Shown: one piece after another, positions 18,692-27,008 of the stretch
How positions within the stretch are numbered: the stretch's first letter is position 1
Layout: each line of letters starts with the position of its first letter
Source: JACDAE01 sp963744875
Lineage (GTDB): Bacteria; Chloroflexota; Ktedonobacteria; Ktedonobacterales; Ktedonobacteraceae
Assembly (NCBI GenBank): GCA_963744875.1
Contig: CAVUVQ010000025.1
Coordinates: 51,009-115,008, forward strand
DNA length: 64,000 nucleotides
Reading direction: 5' to 3'
Notes under the pieces: model-generated
What the model saw: only the letters and a program-made list of their open reading frames with translations
Told to the model about the DNA's origin: nothing
The model's database searches: none
Translations under genes and position numbers: made by a program

Positions 18692-19310
18692 CTTTATCTG
18701 AATGTAGCCGTGTAGATGCCACGGGTGTGTTTATGCTCGGCGCACGATAGGCATCAGCCAGGCGACGATAGTGTCCAAGATAATAGGTGAGTGGAGCTTC
18801 ATTGTTTGTTGGTGTTTGCCCGTTATGTCCTGGCTCTTCAGTGTGCGCGTGTATTTTTTCGTCAGCAAAGAGCACTTTGTCTCCGATACCGAGCGCTTCA
18901 ACCTGGCCGAGAAAGATGCTATGGTCGCCACCTGGATATTCTGCCACCACGTGTGCATCGACGAATGCCAGTACATCGGCCAGCACAGGAGCACCAGTCG
19001 CAATTGTATGATAGGAGGCATGGCAGAAGTGCGTGAAACGTTCTTCGCTCTGGGTGGCGAAGCAGCGTGAGAGATCCTCTTGCTGTTCAGTAAGCATATT
19101 AACAGCGAATATCCCGCTCTCGCGTATCTGTGTCAAAGCACCACTATGGATGTCGACGCAAACGAGCACAAGTGGTGGATTGAGCGAAACGGAGCAAAAA
19201 GCGTTCACCGTCAATCCACTTACCGTGCCTTTATTATCGGTAGTGACGACCGTAACGCCAGTGGCAAAGTGACCCATAACCTGCCGGAAGAAATCTTTTT
19301 CGATTGTCAT
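18684..19310 (-). CDS. Flavin reductase family protein (FMN-binding split barrel)
   Basis: Flavin reductase-like domain protein, as in HpaC-type small components that supply reduced flavin to monooxygenases. The N-terminal signature FATGVTVVTT is followed by GLTVNAFCSVSLNPPLVLVCV, GIFAVNML and the GDHSIFLGQVEA block. Length (208) exceeds the usual 160-180 because of a polar C-terminal tail. The partner monooxygenase is not adjacent. The gene is upstream of, and overlaps, the UDG-like gene. Confidence 0.9.
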   Translation of the reverse strand: MTIEKDFFRQVMGHFATGVTVVTTDNKGTVSGLTVNAFCSVSLNPPLVLVCVDIHSGALTQIRESGIFAVNMLTEQQEDLSRCFATQSEERFTHFCHASYHTIATGAPVLADVLAFVDAHVVAEYPGGDHSIFLGQVEALGIGDKVLFADEKIHAHTEEPGHNGQTPTNNEAPLTYYLGHYRRLADAYRAPSINTPVASTRLHSDKDA

Positions 19311-19342
19311 CGAACATTGTCCTTATTCCTCTGGTGATCTTG

Positions 19343-19392
19343 AATTGGCTGGCACACGGGCTAGATTGATTGTGCCCGTACACCAGCCAATT
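19343..19392. repeat. Imperfect palindromic repeat
   Basis: Arms AATTGGCTGG and CCAGCCAATT with inner CGGGC/GCCCG and core CTAGATTGATTG belong to the same general element type as 44361 (GATTGATCGCGCCCGT). It lies in the 290-base spacer between the flavin reductase start and the sugar locus. Confidence 0.55.
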
Positions 19393-19600
19393 GGATCGCC
19401 AAAGGATTGATGATAGTATAGTCTTTCTCACTGTAGTATCATCTCCCATGCGTTTGTTGTCAACTGCACTTTTGGACAGGTATGGGTGTTGCCCTTAACA
19501 GGTAGCTTATATGTCTGTTATGCAGACATTCCAGAGGAGCTGCATAGTTTCAGGTTCTGGCTTGTGTGTATTCACAATAAAATGGAAATGTTTAGCTGAT

Positions 19601-20593
19601 CTACGTTGTCCACAATTGTTGTCGATTCACCTGTAAACGACCGTCGGGCAGGACAGAAACTTCTGCGGGATCCGAGAGGCCACCACTGAAGTTGCCTTTT
19701 TCGTCCCACTGGCGCCATGCCATGAAAAAGTGCGCACCTGTGCTACTTGTAACTAGTTTACCGGCATAAAACGTACCTGTTGCATCTGCGACGAGCGGTT
19801 CATTGGTGAGTGGATGATACGGCCCAGTAAGTTTGTCAGCGACGAGATAGTGCGTACCTACCCAGGTCTTGCTGTTCGCGGGAGACAGAGATGCAGCAGC
19901 GTGCCTGGCTGCACAGAAAAGCAGGTAGTAGCGACCGTTCAGTGGGACGACCTGCGGTACTTCCATCTCAGTGAAGTTTCCAGGTATGTTGACTGGTGGC
20001 ATCATTTCCCATGCTAGCAGATCTAGAGACCGTGCCAGGGCAATCACGGCACGTCCATCATGCGAACCTTCATTAACACGTGCAGACAGGAACATATAGT
20101 ATGCCTGCTCATCTGGAGCATAAACGATATACGGATCGCGCCACGTCTGTGACTCCGAGATTTCTGCGCTTTGTGGCTCGTACCAGCGAGTATCGACCTC
20201 AAGCAGGGGGTTGCCTGGATGACGTTCCCAGTGTTCGAGGTCGGAGGAGATGGCCAATCCAATGCGCTGGACAGGAGCCAGTTCGGACTTGCTTAGTGCA
20301 GTATAGAACATGTAAGCAAGGTTATCGCGTATTGTCACGCTGCCAGTCCAGATGGCGCGGTCATCCCAACTGCCGGGATGACCAGTTTCTAACACCGTTC
20401 CATGATGTACCCAGTTGCGCAAATCATATGAAACGGCGTGTCCAACGGTCGCCATTCCATGCCGTAGATCTGGATCATGGAGAGAGCGCGGCGCTTGCAG
20501 GTAGAACAGGTGGTAAAGCGCCTGCTGGCCTTTCCACTCTTGTGGAGAGACCAGCCAGAAATCCCACATGTAGTGCTCTTCAGGCATGAACAC
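19601..20593 (-). CDS. GH32/GH43-like five-bladed-propeller glycoside hydrolase
   Basis: Intracellular glycoside hydrolase with no signal peptide. The layout fits the beta-fructosidase superfamily: an acidic residue near the start (YMWDFWLV), the stabiliser triad TWRDPYIV near residue 155, and an acidic residue in TEMEVPQV near 210 that would be the acid/base. It is the last gene of the minus-strand cluster with two permeases, a binding protein and a LacI regulator, so it likely hydrolyses the imported oligosaccharide. A fructoside such as sucrose is a reasonable guess, but GH43-type pentosides cannot be excluded. A GTG start at 20593 is preceded by GAAGGA. Confidence 0.8.
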   Translation of the reverse strand: MFMPEEHYMWDFWLVSPQEWKGQQALYHLFYLQAPRSLHDPDLRHGMATVGHAVSYDLRNWVHHGTVLETGHPGSWDDRAIWTGSVTIRDNLAYMFYTALSKSELAPVQRIGLAISSDLEHWERHPGNPLLEVDTRWYEPQSAEISESQTWRDPYIVYAPDEQAYYMFLSARVNEGSHDGRAVIALARSLDLLAWEMMPPVNIPGNFTEMEVPQVVPLNGRYYLLFCAARHAAASLSPANSKTWVGTHYLVADKLTGPYHPLTNEPLVADATGTFYAGKLVTSSTGAHFFMAWRQWDEKGNFSGGLSDPAEVSVLPDGRLQVNRQQLWTT

Positions 20594-20608
20594 GTTTATT
20601 CGTCCTTC

Positions 20609-21448
20609 CTATCCTTTGAGTCCTGTTGAAGCAACGCTGCGCACGAAGTATTTCTGTCCAAGCAGGAACATGATGACAGGAACGAGACTTGCCAGCACGA
20701 CTCCGGCCATCAATGTTGCTACGTTTGGCACAAGGTTTGCGCCTCTGCTCAGATTAATGGTTAATCCTTGCTGTAAGGTGTAGAGTTCCGGCGATGAGGT
20801 GAACACAAGCGGCTTGAGCAAGTTACTCCACTCACTCAAAAATGTCAGGATAAAAACAGTTGCCACAGCAGGTCCCGAAAGTGGGAGCATAACCGTCCAG
20901 AAGATACGGTAGTAGCCTGCACCATCCATCTTTGCCGCCTCATCCAGTTCTTTGGGGACAGTGATGAAGAACTGGCGAAACACGAAGATAGCGAAAGGAC
21001 TTGCCAGGCTGGGAACGATGAGCGCGGCAAAGGTGTTTAGCCATCCTCCCCAGCCGGCGAGCATAAGGTAGAGAGGCACGAATAGGATCTCGAAAGGAAT
21101 AATGAGGGTGGCTAGAATGATCAGAAACAGGACATCACGCCCAAAGAACGGCAAGCGTGCAAACGCATAGCCGGCCAGGGCGGCCAGGATAATCTGACCC
21201 AGAGTCACCCCTAATGTGACGATGAGCGAGTTGAGGGTCTCCTGCCAGAAGTTCAATGCCTGGATGACATCTGGATAGTTACTCCACTGTGGAATAGCCG
21301 GGAACAGGGCAGTAGGATTGGAGAGTACCTCGCTGTTCGTTTTCAACGATGTTGTTAGCATCCAGAAGAACGGAAATAGAGTGATTAACGCGAGTATAGA
21401 CAGGATCGCATATTTGGGTACGAGGCTCTTGTGTTGCCGCTTATTCAT
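20609..21448 (-). CDS. Carbohydrate ABC transporter permease (CUT1, MalG-type)
   Basis: Inner-membrane permease with six predicted helices (first at about residues 12-32). The EAA loop reads EAAKMDGAGYYRIFWTVMLPL, the contact with the ATPase, and PKELDEAAKMDGA is typical of MalG/AraQ proteins. It sits 22 bases downstream of the other permease and 15 bases ahead of the hydrolase gene, so the cluster looks like one operon. No ATPase gene is present in the cluster, so a shared MsmX/UgpC-like ATPase elsewhere would be needed. Confidence 0.93.
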   Translation of the reverse strand: MNKRQHKSLVPKYAILSILALITLFPFFWMLTTSLKTNSEVLSNPTALFPAIPQWSNYPDVIQALNFWQETLNSLIVTLGVTLGQIILAALAGYAFARLPFFGRDVLFLIILATLIIPFEILFVPLYLMLAGWGGWLNTFAALIVPSLASPFAIFVFRQFFITVPKELDEAAKMDGAGYYRIFWTVMLPLSGPAVATVFILTFLSEWSNLLKPLVFTSSPELYTLQQGLTINLSRGANLVPNVATLMAGVVLASLVPVIMFLLGQKYFVRSVASTGLKG

Positions 21449-21470
21449 GAGTCATCTCCTTCCAGATGCT

Positions 21471-22415
21471 TTAGTTGTACGATTGTTGTTGGCGTGTTGC
21501 GATCAGTTGTACAGCGGTAATCATCAGAACCCCGACCAGGAAGAGAGTTGCAGCAGCCGTCGCGACTCCCGTGCGGGTAGCGAAGGTGTTGTAAATGTAG
21601 AAGACCAGCGAGGTAGTCGCCCCACTTGGTCCTCCATTTGTCATCACAAAGAAGGGGACAAATGCCTGGAAACTGCCGATTGTGTTGGTGATGATGAGCA
21701 GAGTTGTTGTCGGAACCAGTAGCGGCCAGGAGATGTAGCGGAAGCGCTGCCAGGCGTTGCGGATGCCATCGATCTCTGCCGCCTCATAGTAATCGGGATT
21801 GACCGATTGGAGGCCAGCGAGATAGAGAATCATCGAGAAGCCTGCCGATTTCCATGTGTTCATCACCACGACCATAATCATTGCCACGATACCGTTTGTG
21901 TGCTGCCAATCAGGAAAGTGAATGCCGATATTCAAGAGTAACTGAGGGAAAAGGCCGAGCGTGGCTCCTGTTGCGAACATCCATTGAAAGACTGTTCCGG
22001 CTGCGACAAAGGAGATGACCAGGGGAATAAAGAACACGGCGCGGAAGAATGTGCGCCCTCTGAACTCTGTGTCGATCAAGACAGCCAGAAACAATCCTAG
22101 TGCCACCTGTGTTGGGACGGCAAGCACAACGAAGAAAATGGTGACGCCGACTGATTGTAGAAAGCTCGTGTCTTTGAACAGAATAGTCGCATAGTTCTGC
22201 AATCCAATGAATTGAGGCGTGCCAAGTAAATTCCAGCGCTGAAAGCTCAAGTAGACGACGTAGCCAATGGGGTAAATGAGGAAGATAGAAAGCAGTATGA
22301 GGGCTGGCAGCGTGAAAGAGAACGCCTGCAACTGCCTGAAAATCTCCTTCCCATTAAATCTGCGCTTGCTTATAGTCTTTGTTGTGACCTGTTCCTGGAC
22401 CTGTGCGTGTTGCAT
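21471..22415 (-). CDS. Sugar ABC transporter permease (CUT1, MalF-type)
   Basis: Membrane permease partner with six helices after a cytoplasmic N-tail of about 35 residues. The EAA loop is YYEAAEIDGIRNAWQRFRYI. I start it at the ATG at 22415 (MQHAQVQ), which has GAAGAGGAG six bases upstream; the frame is open for 37 more codons, but that stretch is not like the family. It lies between the binding-protein and second permease genes on the same strand. Confidence 0.92.
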   Translation of the reverse strand: MQHAQVQEQVTTKTISKRRFNGKEIFRQLQAFSFTLPALILLSIFLIYPIGYVVYLSFQRWNLLGTPQFIGLQNYATILFKDTSFLQSVGVTIFFVVLAVPTQVALGLFLAVLIDTEFRGRTFFRAVFFIPLVISFVAAGTVFQWMFATGATLGLFPQLLLNIGIHFPDWQHTNGIVAMIMVVVMNTWKSAGFSMILYLAGLQSVNPDYYEAAEIDGIRNAWQRFRYISWPLLVPTTTLLIITNTIGSFQAFVPFFVMTNGGPSGATTSLVFYIYNTFATRTGVATAAATLFLVGVLMITAVQLIATRQQQSYN

Positions 22416-22540
22416 AGAAGTCTCCTCTTCAAAATTTTCATCTGCACATCTGCGTACGTGTGAAAAGAGGGCTGATGGGTAACACTGATTGCCAGGTGTA
22501 TGTGTGTACCCATCCGTCCAACACATGGCGAGCCGACTGC

Positions 22541-23848
22541 TTATTGTTTGAGCGCAGTAACCGCTGTTGCTGCATTCGTCAGGGACTGCTGTACGTTAGC
22601 CCCTTGCAGAATAATCGGGTCCCATGCCTTCTGCCCGAAGGCCGTTGAGGCGTCGGCCGCTTGTGGCAGGCTGGGACGCTGGACGCTATAGGGAACACCG
22701 TTAACCCAGCCGTACAGGTAAGGATATTGTTTGAGGTGAGCCTGATAGGTTGCATTGGCCGTTGCGCTCTTCGTCACTGGCAGATTGCCCGACTCAATAT
22801 TGAATTTGACCTGGAAGTCGTCGGTGAGCATGTATTGCCCATAGTCAAACTCGTAGGCAACCTTTTCAGAGCTGTTATTGAAAAGGAACAACTGGTCGCC
22901 GCCCGGATTTGTGGCAGGTTGCTTATTGATTGGGTAGGGAACAACCGTAAACTTGAATGTTTTGAGCTTGACGAGATCAGGGAAGTTCCAGGGCCCGTTA
23001 GCCATGATGGCAGCTTTCTGGCTATACCATCCGCTGGGATCGTAGCCCATACCTGGAGCAGAGAATGCAGTGTAGCCATCCTTGACCAGATTTTGCAGGA
23101 AGGTCATCGCTTCGACACCGGCGGTGTTGTTAAAGCCTGGATCGCCACTATCAGATAGGAAGGTCTGACCGTTTGTCCCCAACCAGGCGGTGAAGAGCCA
23201 GGAGTCCCATCCAGCGCCACCATTGTGCATCAAGAAGCCTTTCATTTTGGTTTTCTGCGAGATGAGTTTACACGCCTCAGCGAATTGATCCCATGTCCAG
23301 GTTTTCTCAGGGTCCTGAGAAGGAATGGGAACGCCTGCCTGCTCGAATGCGTCGAGATTGATTTGCATGGCAGTATTGTTGGTCATCCAGGGCAGGCTGC
23401 GTACTTTTCCCTGATACGAAGAGACCGCGACGAGCGAGGACAAGATATTTTGCTTAATATCTGAGTGTGAGTTGAGCCAACTATCCACATCGGGCAGTAG
23501 ATTTGCCTGGACAAACGTTCCTGTGGACGTACTATCAAGCCAGGCCATATCTGGTGCGGCACTGCCACCGGCTTTGATTTTGGTGTCTAGAACCTCGGCA
23601 TTCTCAACGCCCAGTTGATAGGAGACAAATTTCATCTTTGGGTATTGCTTCTCAAAAGATGGGAGTAGTTGTTGCTTCCAATACGCTTCAGTCGCTGTGG
23701 GGATTGTGTGATACAAGTTGACGGTTACAGGCCCACTGGAAGACGTTGATCCACCGCCTCCACAGGCTTCGAGGAGCGCTGTTGCACTCGATGCGCTCAG
23801 TCCTAGAGCCATCCCTCTTTTCAAAAACTCTCGACGATTGATAGTCAT
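22541..23848 (-). CDS. Extracellular sugar-binding lipoprotein (ABC transporter, family 1)
   Basis: Solute-binding protein of 435 residues. The N-terminus has a twin-Arg-like stretch (NRREFLKRG), a hydrophobic segment and a lipobox ending LLEACG, so it is probably a lipid-anchored protein at about Cys29. The mature region has the type I sugar-binding features (VNLYHTIP, DMAWLDSTSTGTF, GWDSWLF). It precedes the two permease genes. AAAGGGGAG lies before the ATG. The upstream 242-base spacer holds a repeated CACAACTTTTT and a TGACGC/GCGTCA hairpin that may regulate it. Confidence 0.92.
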   Translation of the reverse strand: MTINRREFLKRGMALGLSASSATALLEACGGGGSTSSSGPVTVNLYHTIPTATEAYWKQQLLPSFEKQYPKMKFVSYQLGVENAEVLDTKIKAGGSAAPDMAWLDSTSTGTFVQANLLPDVDSWLNSHSDIKQNILSSLVAVSSYQGKVRSLPWMTNNTAMQINLDAFEQAGVPIPSQDPEKTWTWDQFAEACKLISQKTKMKGFLMHNGGAGWDSWLFTAWLGTNGQTFLSDSGDPGFNNTAGVEAMTFLQNLVKDGYTAFSAPGMGYDPSGWYSQKAAIMANGPWNFPDLVKLKTFKFTVVPYPINKQPATNPGGDQLFLFNNSSEKVAYEFDYGQYMLTDDFQVKFNIESGNLPVTKSATANATYQAHLKQYPYLYGWVNGVPYSVQRPSLPQAADASTAFGQKAWDPIILQGANVQQSLTNAATAVTALKQ

Positions 23849-24090
23849 GATAAAATCTCCCCTTTCAGTGGATAGACCGGGTGACGCTCCTATGCGTCAA
23901 AAGAGTGCATGAAGGACCGAGGGTGCCAAAAAGTTGTGGAACCCTGAAAAAGTTGTGAAATACGTAAATTGTAGCTAAAAAGCGTCGTCAGTGCGTTGGG
24001 AAACGCCAGGTTCTCTGGTGGGCAAGATATTTTACAAGGCTCACCTCCTCATAATAGCGCGTGATGCCAAGAAACATCATGCGCGAACGT

Positions 24091-25113
24091 CTAAATTGAA
24101 TGTCGCTCAATATAAGGACAGGGAATGGTGTGTTGAAGTGGGGGGAGAGACTGGCCGCTATGCTCAAGCAAATATTCTACCGCCCATTTTCCCATCTGAT
24201 AGTGGGGTAACTCTATGGTTGAAAGAGGAGGGGTGAGCTGGGCGGCAACTGATTCGTAATTATCAAATCCCATTACAGCGACATCACCAGGAATGGAAAT
24301 GCCCAGTGAACGTAGAGCATCATAGACACCCATCGCAACGAAATCTGTAAAACAAAATATCGCGGTTGGTGGTTCAGGGAGCTGCATGAGTTCAAGCGCT
24401 CCCTGGTAACCACCCGCCGCATTAATAGGGTGCATACGCACAAGGTTCTCGTCAAAAGGAATATCATAGGTGTGTAATGCCTGTTTATAGCCTTCAAAGC
24501 GCCCAAAAGCAGCCGGGATGGGATCAATATCATTGAGAAAGCCAATGCGGCGATGTCCCTTTTGCAACAATACTTCGGTTGCGATCCGTCCACCCTGGAC
24601 TTCATCCGGTACCACTGAAGGTAAAGAGCGGTCAGCGCAGAAACAGTCGAGTAGCACGGCTGGCCCTTCGTATATATTTGCTGGAAATGCAACTTCGTGG
24701 TGATACATTGCGGCGTAGATGATGCCCTCGACCTGCCGCTCAAGCATCATTTCAATGGCGGTTTCTTTAATGGAGGTATCGGAACTAGTATTGACGATCA
24801 AAAGCAGTTTGCCATGGACCCAGGCTGCATCTTGTGCTCCCTTAATAATATTTACTGCATAGGGGGTAGTGGTGATTTCGTCAGCAATAAAGCCAATTGT
24901 ATGCGTTTGATTAGTGCGTAACCCTCTGGCGGCCAGGTTTGGACGATAGGCAAGTTTCTTCGCCGCCTCCTGGATGCGATCCTTTGTTTCGGCAGGAATG
25001 CTCGCGGAAGATGCGTGATTATTGAGCACGAAAGAAACTGTTGTGCGAGATACCCCTGCCTGACGTGCGATATCTGACATGGTAGGAGCTTTTTTGCGTG
25101 GTTGACTGGTCAC
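24091..25113 (-). CDS. LacI-family transcriptional regulator
   Basis: Sugar-responsive repressor of 340 residues. The helix-turn-helix is TMSDIARQAGVSRTTVSFVLN (about 11-31) followed by the hinge helix AAKKLAYRPN, then a periplasmic-binding-type effector domain with PDEVQGGRIATEVLL and GFDNYESVA. The GTG start at 25113 has GAGGAGG just upstream. It is the first gene of the sugar cluster and most likely controls the transporter and hydrolase in response to the imported sugar. A consensus promoter with two direct repeats lies 55-85 bases upstream. Confidence 0.95.
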   Translation of the reverse strand: MTSQPRKKAPTMSDIARQAGVSRTTVSFVLNNHASSASIPAETKDRIQEAAKKLAYRPNLAARGLRTNQTHTIGFIADEITTTPYAVNIIKGAQDAAWVHGKLLLIVNTSSDTSIKETAIEMMLERQVEGIIYAAMYHHEVAFPANIYEGPAVLLDCFCADRSLPSVVPDEVQGGRIATEVLLQKGHRRIGFLNDIDPIPAAFGRFEGYKQALHTYDIPFDENLVRMHPINAAGGYQGALELMQLPEPPTAIFCFTDFVAMGVYDALRSLGISIPGDVAVMGFDNYESVAAQLTPPLSTIELPHYQMGKWAVEYLLEHSGQSLPPLQHTIPCPYIERHSI

Positions 25114-25149
25114 AGGTTATTCCTCCTCACCAATGAAGATGAAGTCCAT

Positions 25150-25173
25150 AACACGAGTTACTAACACGAGTAA
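25150..25173. promoter_or_regulatory. Direct repeats AACACGAGT at the lacI promoter
   Basis: AACACGAGTTA (25150-25160) and AACACGAGTAA (25163-25173) repeat with 13-base spacing and overlap the -10 region of the promoter; between them TTACT...AGTAA forms a partial dyad. Candidate autoregulatory operator; binding is inferred only. Confidence 0.5.
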
Positions 25174-25197
25174 ACCATATTTTCGCTCATTTGTCAA
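25169..25197 (-). promoter_or_regulatory. Sigma70-type promoter of the LacI/sugar operon
   Basis: On the minus strand TTGACA (25192-25197) is followed after exactly 17 bases by TTTACT (25169-25174), about 55 bases ahead of the GTG start. Confidence 0.6.
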
Positions 25198-25281
25198 GTG
25201 ATTTTGGATAAGTACAAATGTTGTATCCAGGTTCTTCGGCCATATGGAATCGAGACAAAGTTACACCGCCCTTTTGCCAGT

Positions 25282-26496
25282 TCAATGCTCACTTGTATTT
25301 GAGGAAACGGGGGAGTGGGCACGAGAATTTGTTGACCATGCGAATATAGACTTTGGTGAAGATGGCCAAAGGGTTTTTATAAGATCCCAGAGGACCACCG
25401 TGATTATTGCTGCTATGAGCAATGCGAGATAGGGCTGACCTATGACCGTCGTTTGCATTAAAAATGGCATATAGCTCTCTAGCGAGCACAATTGTACTGC
25501 AATAGGCACATAAAAGTACTTTGGAAAATAAAATGCGTAGACCAGGGAGAGCACATCAGCCAGGTAAAAGTATCTCTCGTGCATCTCTGGCAAAAAAAAT
25601 GGCACGATTAAGACGAACGCCAGTGCCAACTTCAGGATAATTTCGTTGGTCATTTTCTTTTTGCTCGCCAGGATGACAAAGCTGAGGATAAGCACGATGC
25701 CCAGAGTAAGAACAATACCTGCATGATTCCAGGGAATGAGTTGCTGTTTTGGCACTGGAATCAGTTGGAACACCGTTGGAGCACTCAGAGACAAAGAACT
25801 TGATGGATAGCCCGCCTGGGTCAGGTAGAGTGTGAGCATATCAACAAAATTTCTGCCTAGCAGGTATGCTGGGAGAAGAACAACCACATAGACGAGGGGA
25901 AGAAGAAAAAAGTAGCGCAAACGTATTTCTTCAGCCATCCAGAGTACGAAGAGCAATGGAAAGAGAAAAATCGCCTGTAGCTTGAATGCAAATGCCACAC
26001 CGAAGAAAACACATGCCCAGAACTGCTTTTTGCACAATAAAAAGGTGAGTCCTGCGAGCGAAAACGTGGTATAGATGCTATCGCTCTGCGCCCAGAGGGA
26101 GCTATTGATGAAAACAGTTGGAAGAAAAAGCACAACCAACGCAGCAAATATGGGAAGATAAGATTTCCCATATTTGTTTCTGACAAGAAGATAAACTAAT
26201 CCTGCCAGTACAAGATCAAAAAATATGGATATAGATTTTATCGCTGTGATTTTCGACAGTGGAAGAAGGGTAGCAATAATCAGGAGATACAAATAAGATT
26301 CGTTATAATTTGAAAAATTATATTTGAGTGCGAGAATGCCTCCATGCGATTTAATAAAGTCATACCAGGGACTGAGATAGACGGTATAATCCGCCGAATG
26401 AATAGGCAAGAGATCTTTACGCATGAGCAATGCCAGTACCACAATTCCTATAATAAGGGCCCATTCGTGCAACCGTGCTCTGTTTTTGTGTATCAT
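25282..26496 (-). CDS. GT-C-fold membrane glycosyltransferase-like protein
   Basis: Integral membrane protein with about ten hydrophobic helices, of the GT-C (mannosyltransferase/DUF2029-like) type that uses lipid-linked sugars. Family-like features are an acidic first loop (HSADYTVY), WAQSDSIYTTF, AFAFKLQAIFLFPL and PEMHERYFYLADV. I place the start at the ATG at 26496 (MIHKNRARL), with AAGGAG six bases upstream. It is upstream of lacI on the same strand, but a promoter separates them, so it is probably independent. The acceptor is unknown. Confidence 0.8.
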   Translation of the reverse strand: MIHKNRARLHEWALIIGIVVLALLMRKDLLPIHSADYTVYLSPWYDFIKSHGGILALKYNFSNYNESYLYLLIIATLLPLSKITAIKSISIFFDLVLAGLVYLLVRNKYGKSYLPIFAALVVLFLPTVFINSSLWAQSDSIYTTFSLAGLTFLLCKKQFWACVFFGVAFAFKLQAIFLFPLLFVLWMAEEIRLRYFFLLPLVYVVVLLPAYLLGRNFVDMLTLYLTQAGYPSSSLSLSAPTVFQLIPVPKQQLIPWNHAGIVLTLGIVLILSFVILASKKKMTNEIILKLALAFVLIVPFFLPEMHERYFYLADVLSLVYAFYFPKYFYVPIAVQLCSLESYMPFLMQTTVIGQPYLALLIAAIITVVLWDLIKTLWPSSPKSIFAWSTNSRAHSPVSSNTSEH

Positions 26497-26616
26497 GTGT
26501 CGCTCCTTTCCTTGTGTAGGCACATTTCTATGACGATTTTTATTGACACATATAACTTTATGAATTAAGTATAGTACAAAGCTCTGTAAAGAGGGTGATG
26601 GAGGATTTCTAACAAA

Positions 26617-26643
26617 GGAGCTGCCAGAAATCCTGGCAGCTCC
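26617..26643. terminator. 11-bp hairpin at the left edge of the Rhs fragment
   Basis: GGAGCTGCCAG (26617-26627) and CTGGCAGCTCC (26633-26643) are exact complements around five bases, followed by TCATTTCTCG. Rhs-like coding begins about 20 bases to the right. It may be the terminator of a lost gene or mark a recombination boundary. Confidence 0.5.
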
Positions 26644-26663
26644 TCATTTCTCGTTCCTCCTTG

Positions 26664-26997
26664 CTATGATGGAATGCAGCGACCCGTGAGCAGTAGCGCC
26701 ACGCGAACCGGAGCCAGCAGCCCGTTCTGGAGCCAGCAACGCACCTTCGACAACGCGGGCAATATCCTTCAACTCTCTACGACGCTGCCCACCGTGAGCG
26801 GAGGAGGCAGCAAAACCGATACTCAATCGTTTTGTTATGATGCCTTGGATCGTTTAAGCTGGGCAGGCAATACTGGGACGCCTTCAGGAGGAGATCACTG
26901 TGGACTTACACCTACAGGAAGCACCACTTCCGGGTATAGCCAATCGTTTAGCTATGATGCGCTGGATCGGATGACCTCAGGGATCGGCGGGAACTGA
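26664..26997 (+). pseudogene. Rhs/YD-repeat protein fragment, N-terminally truncated
   Basis: YD-repeat sequence (YDGMQRP, FDNAGNIL, CYDALDRLSWAGN, SYDALDRMTSG) without any N-terminal region, signal or start context: it begins abruptly at about 26664. It ends in GIGGN at 26997. Homologous reading resumes first in one frame (TESYSDA) and then in a second (SHVHAAT), so two small indels fall within about 25 bases. This is the broken front of the Rhs protein that continues at 27009. Confidence 0.75.
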
Positions 26998-27008
26998 GAG
27001 CTATAGCG

